DNA of 6,988 bases from Candidatus Tectimicrobiota bacterium (lineage in GTDB: Bacteria; UBA8248; JACPRG01). Shown piece after piece: positions 5,861 through 6,988 of the stretch. The position numbers were made by a program, and so were the translations under genes. The notes under the pieces were generated by a model. That model saw nothing but the letters and a program-made list of their open reading frames with translations. It searched no databases and was not told where the DNA came from. The stretch is taken from NCBI GenBank assembly GCA_016190025.1, contig JACPRG010000011.1, forward strand, positions 1 to 6,988, written 5' to 3'. Within the stretch, counting starts at the first letter, position 1; every line of letters starts with the position of its first letter.

Positions 5861-6658
5861 TCATGCATCCATCAGGGCCTTGCGCTGGGCGCCGTCGACG
5901 TTGATGGAGGCTCCAGTGATGTAGCTGGCCCGCTCGGACGCCAGGAAGGCGACCAGGTTGGCCACCTCCTCCGGGGTGCAGAATCGGCCCAGGGGGAGGC
6001 TCTGGAGGGCGATTCGGGTCGCCTCCTTCCGCGACACCCCGCGCCCCTTGGCCATGGTGTCCACCAGGCCCCACCAGCGGTCGGTGTTCACCGGTCCGGG
6101 GTTGATGGCGTTGATGAGGACGTTGTCCTTCGCCAGATCCTCGGCCAACGCCAGGGTGAAGTTGATGCCGGCGGCGTTGGCCGCTCCGGGCGTCAGCTCG
6201 AAGTGGATGGGTTTCGTGCCGTCGTTGCCGATGACGTTGACGATGCGTCCGTACTTGCGCTTGCGCATGTGGGGAACGACGGCGGTCGTGCAGCGGACGT
6301 AGCCCATGAACTTCAGGTTCAGGCTGACCAGCCAGTCGGCTTCCGTGATCTGGGCCAGCGTCCCGCCCGGCGAGCTCCCCGCGCAGTTGACCAGGATGTC
6401 CACGTGGCCGAAGTGGTCGACGCTCTTCTGGACGAAGTTCCGGGCGTCGGCCTCCCGCGCGGTGTCGGCCCGGACCGTGAAGACTTTCTTGCCGGTCTTT
6501 TGCTCGATGGCTTTGGCGGCCTCCTTCAGGCCCTCCCGGTTTCGGGCGCAGATGCCGACCTCGCAGCCCTCCTCGGCCAGCAGGAGGGCCGAGGCCCGAC
6601 CGATCCCCTTGCTGCCGCCATTGACGATGGCGACCTTCCCTTGGAGCCCCAGGTCCAT
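5861..6658 (-). CDS. Short-chain dehydrogenase/reductase (SDR) with non-canonical active site
   Basis: The 265-residue protein has the Rossmann fold of a classical SDR. The nucleotide-binding turn is NGGSKGIG (13-20, usual form TGxxxGIG), the adenine-side Asp is D65 in VRADT, NCAG (91-94) stands for NNAG, and Asn114 follows helix alpha-4. INPGPVNTDRW (185-195) and the C-terminal TGASINVDG (248-256) are typical. The catalytic residues are not: aligned by INFTLALAEDL (165-175), the usual Ser is Gly144, the Tyr is Pro157 and the Lys is Asn161 (TPGAANAAG instead of YSAAKAA). The fold and cofactor site look intact, so the protein is not a decayed gene; it may use another mechanism or bind a ligand without redox. 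Start ATG at 6658 has AGGA at 6669-6666, 7 nt upstream. Related SDRs with a GAAN-type motif exist as I recall, but I cannot name a studied one. Confidence 0.93.
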   Translation of the reverse strand: MDLGLQGKVAIVNGGSKGIGRASALLLAEEGCEVGICARNREGLKEAAKAIEQKTGKKVFTVRADTAREADARNFVQKSVDHFGHVDILVNCAGSSPGGTLAQITEADWLVSLNLKFMGYVRCTTAVVPHMRKRKYGRIVNVIGNDGTKPIHFELTPGAANAAGINFTLALAEDLAKDNVLINAINPGPVNTDRWWGLVDTMAKGRGVSRKEATRIALQSLPLGRFCTPEEVANLVAFLASERASYITGASINVDGAQRKALMDA

Positions 6659-6690
6659 GCTTCCGTCCTTTTTCTCCCAGAGTTGACCAG

Positions 6691-6716
6691 CGGTCCCTCC
6701 GCACGCCGCGGGACCG
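6691..6716. repeat. 7-bp inverted repeat in the gap before the SDR gene
   Basis: CGGTCCC (6691-6697) is the exact reverse complement of GGGACCG (6710-6716), with a 12-nt loop. It lies in the 110-bp gap between the minus-strand gene at the right edge and the SDR, 32 bp before the SDR start codon. No T-run follows on either strand. A weaker 6-bp pair, CTTCAG (6733-6738) with CTGAAG (6754-6759), lies beside it, nearer the stop of the right-hand gene. These may mark an operator, a weak terminator or an mRNA processing site; nothing further is visible in the gap. Confidence 0.4.
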
Positions 6717-6768
6717 GAATCCGAAGGGCGGGCTTCAGAAGTCGGAGCACGCCCTGAAGGATTCTTTT

Positions 6769-6988
6769 CTACGCCGCGCGGGGCTCCTCCGTGTAGAGCT
6801 TCTTCCAGATGTCCCCGTTGAGGAAGGAGGGAGGGATCTCCTGCGGTTTGCAGTCCATGGACAGCGTGATGTGCCCCTCTTTTTCCCGCCAGGCGTGGCA
6901 GGGCTTGCCCATGGCGATGGTGACGAGGGATTTCTCCGGGCGCTCCGGGTCGATCTCCATCGCCATGGCCGAGAGAGAGGTCTCCTCC
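6769..6988 (-). CDS. C-terminal end of an unrecognised protein, truncated by the window edge
   Basis: The frame is open from the right edge to the TAG at 6771-6769, giving about 72 visible residues. An internal ATG at 6966 could start a 65-residue protein, but its only GGAGG lies about 17 nt upstream (6988-6984), too far for a good start. The upstream codons (EETSLSA) read as coding, so I treat this as the end of a longer protein. Visible features are EIDPERPEKSLVTI, GKPCHAWREKEGH with one Cys and two His, a second Cys in MDCKPQE, and a charged tail KKLYTEEPRAA. Codon use looks like that of the neighbours. I do not recognise the family. It lies upstream of the SDR on the same strand, 110 bp away. 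Confidence 0.6.
   Translation of the reverse strand, partial: EETSLSAMAMEIDPERPEKSLVTIAMGKPCHAWREKEGHITLSMDCKPQEIPPSFLNGDIWKKLYTEEPRAA

Noticed and set aside
4992..5924. 310-codon plus-strand frame opposite the decarboxylase-like gene
   Set aside because: No recognisable motif; it is complementary to conserved coding sequence and covers the intergenic hairpins as well.
5697..6704. Upstream extension of the decarboxylase-like frame, making a 666-residue fusion
   Set aside because: The extension runs out of frame through the clear SDR gene and gives Arg/Pro/Gly-rich text. The GTG at 5696 has a ribosome-binding site and the conserved family N-terminus.
1..6988. Mobile elements, CRISPR arrays, tRNA or rRNA genes
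   Set aside because: I saw no transposase or integrase motifs, no regularly spaced direct repeats, and no cloverleaf or rRNA-like segment on either strand.

Overview
The window is a GC-rich, gene-dense stretch of bacterial DNA. Base use is strongly G/C at third codon positions, which is why many long spurious reading frames appear on the opposite strands. It looks like catabolic chromosomal DNA from a Gram-negative-type bacterium. The lineage cannot be fixed from sequence alone; the mix of molybdenum hydroxylase, short-chain dehydrogenase and dihydroxyphthalate-decarboxylase-like genes is common in Proteobacteria, Desulfobacterota and uncultured soil or sediment phyla. I see no transposase, integrase, tRNA, rRNA or CRISPR array.

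Left half, plus strand (1-4640). The window opens inside the large, molybdopterin-binding subunit of a xanthine dehydrogenase / aldehyde oxidase-family hydroxylase; its 5' end lies outside. An 81-bp gap holds a hairpin plus T-run that may be an intrinsic terminator. A strong ribosome-binding site then leads into a compact set of three genes: a single-domain cupin, a nitrilase-superfamily C-N hydrolase (16 bp later), and a large exported protein built from repeated beta-rich units (14 bp later). The first three products (ring or aldehyde hydroxylation, a metal-binding cupin, hydrolysis of an amide or nitrile) could act in one pathway for a nitrogen-containing or aromatic compound. That is inference; the substrate is not readable here.

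Right half, minus strand (4704-6988). Read leftward from the right edge there is the C-terminal end of an unrecognised protein, a short-chain dehydrogenase/reductase (SDR) whose whole catalytic Ser-Tyr-Lys triad is substituted, and a protein of the 4,5-dihydroxyphthalate decarboxylase / periplasmic-binding-protein-like family that has no signal peptide. The gaps between these genes hold strong hairpins, one with a T-run. The two gene sets converge at about 4640-4704, where another stem-loop overlaps the end of the minus-strand gene.

Most unusual points: the SDR without its catalytic triad, the secreted protein with a tandem repeat of about 104 residues and no recognised family, and the hairpin-rich spacer between the SDR and the decarboxylase-like gene. 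No gene-free stretch exceeds 300 bp.
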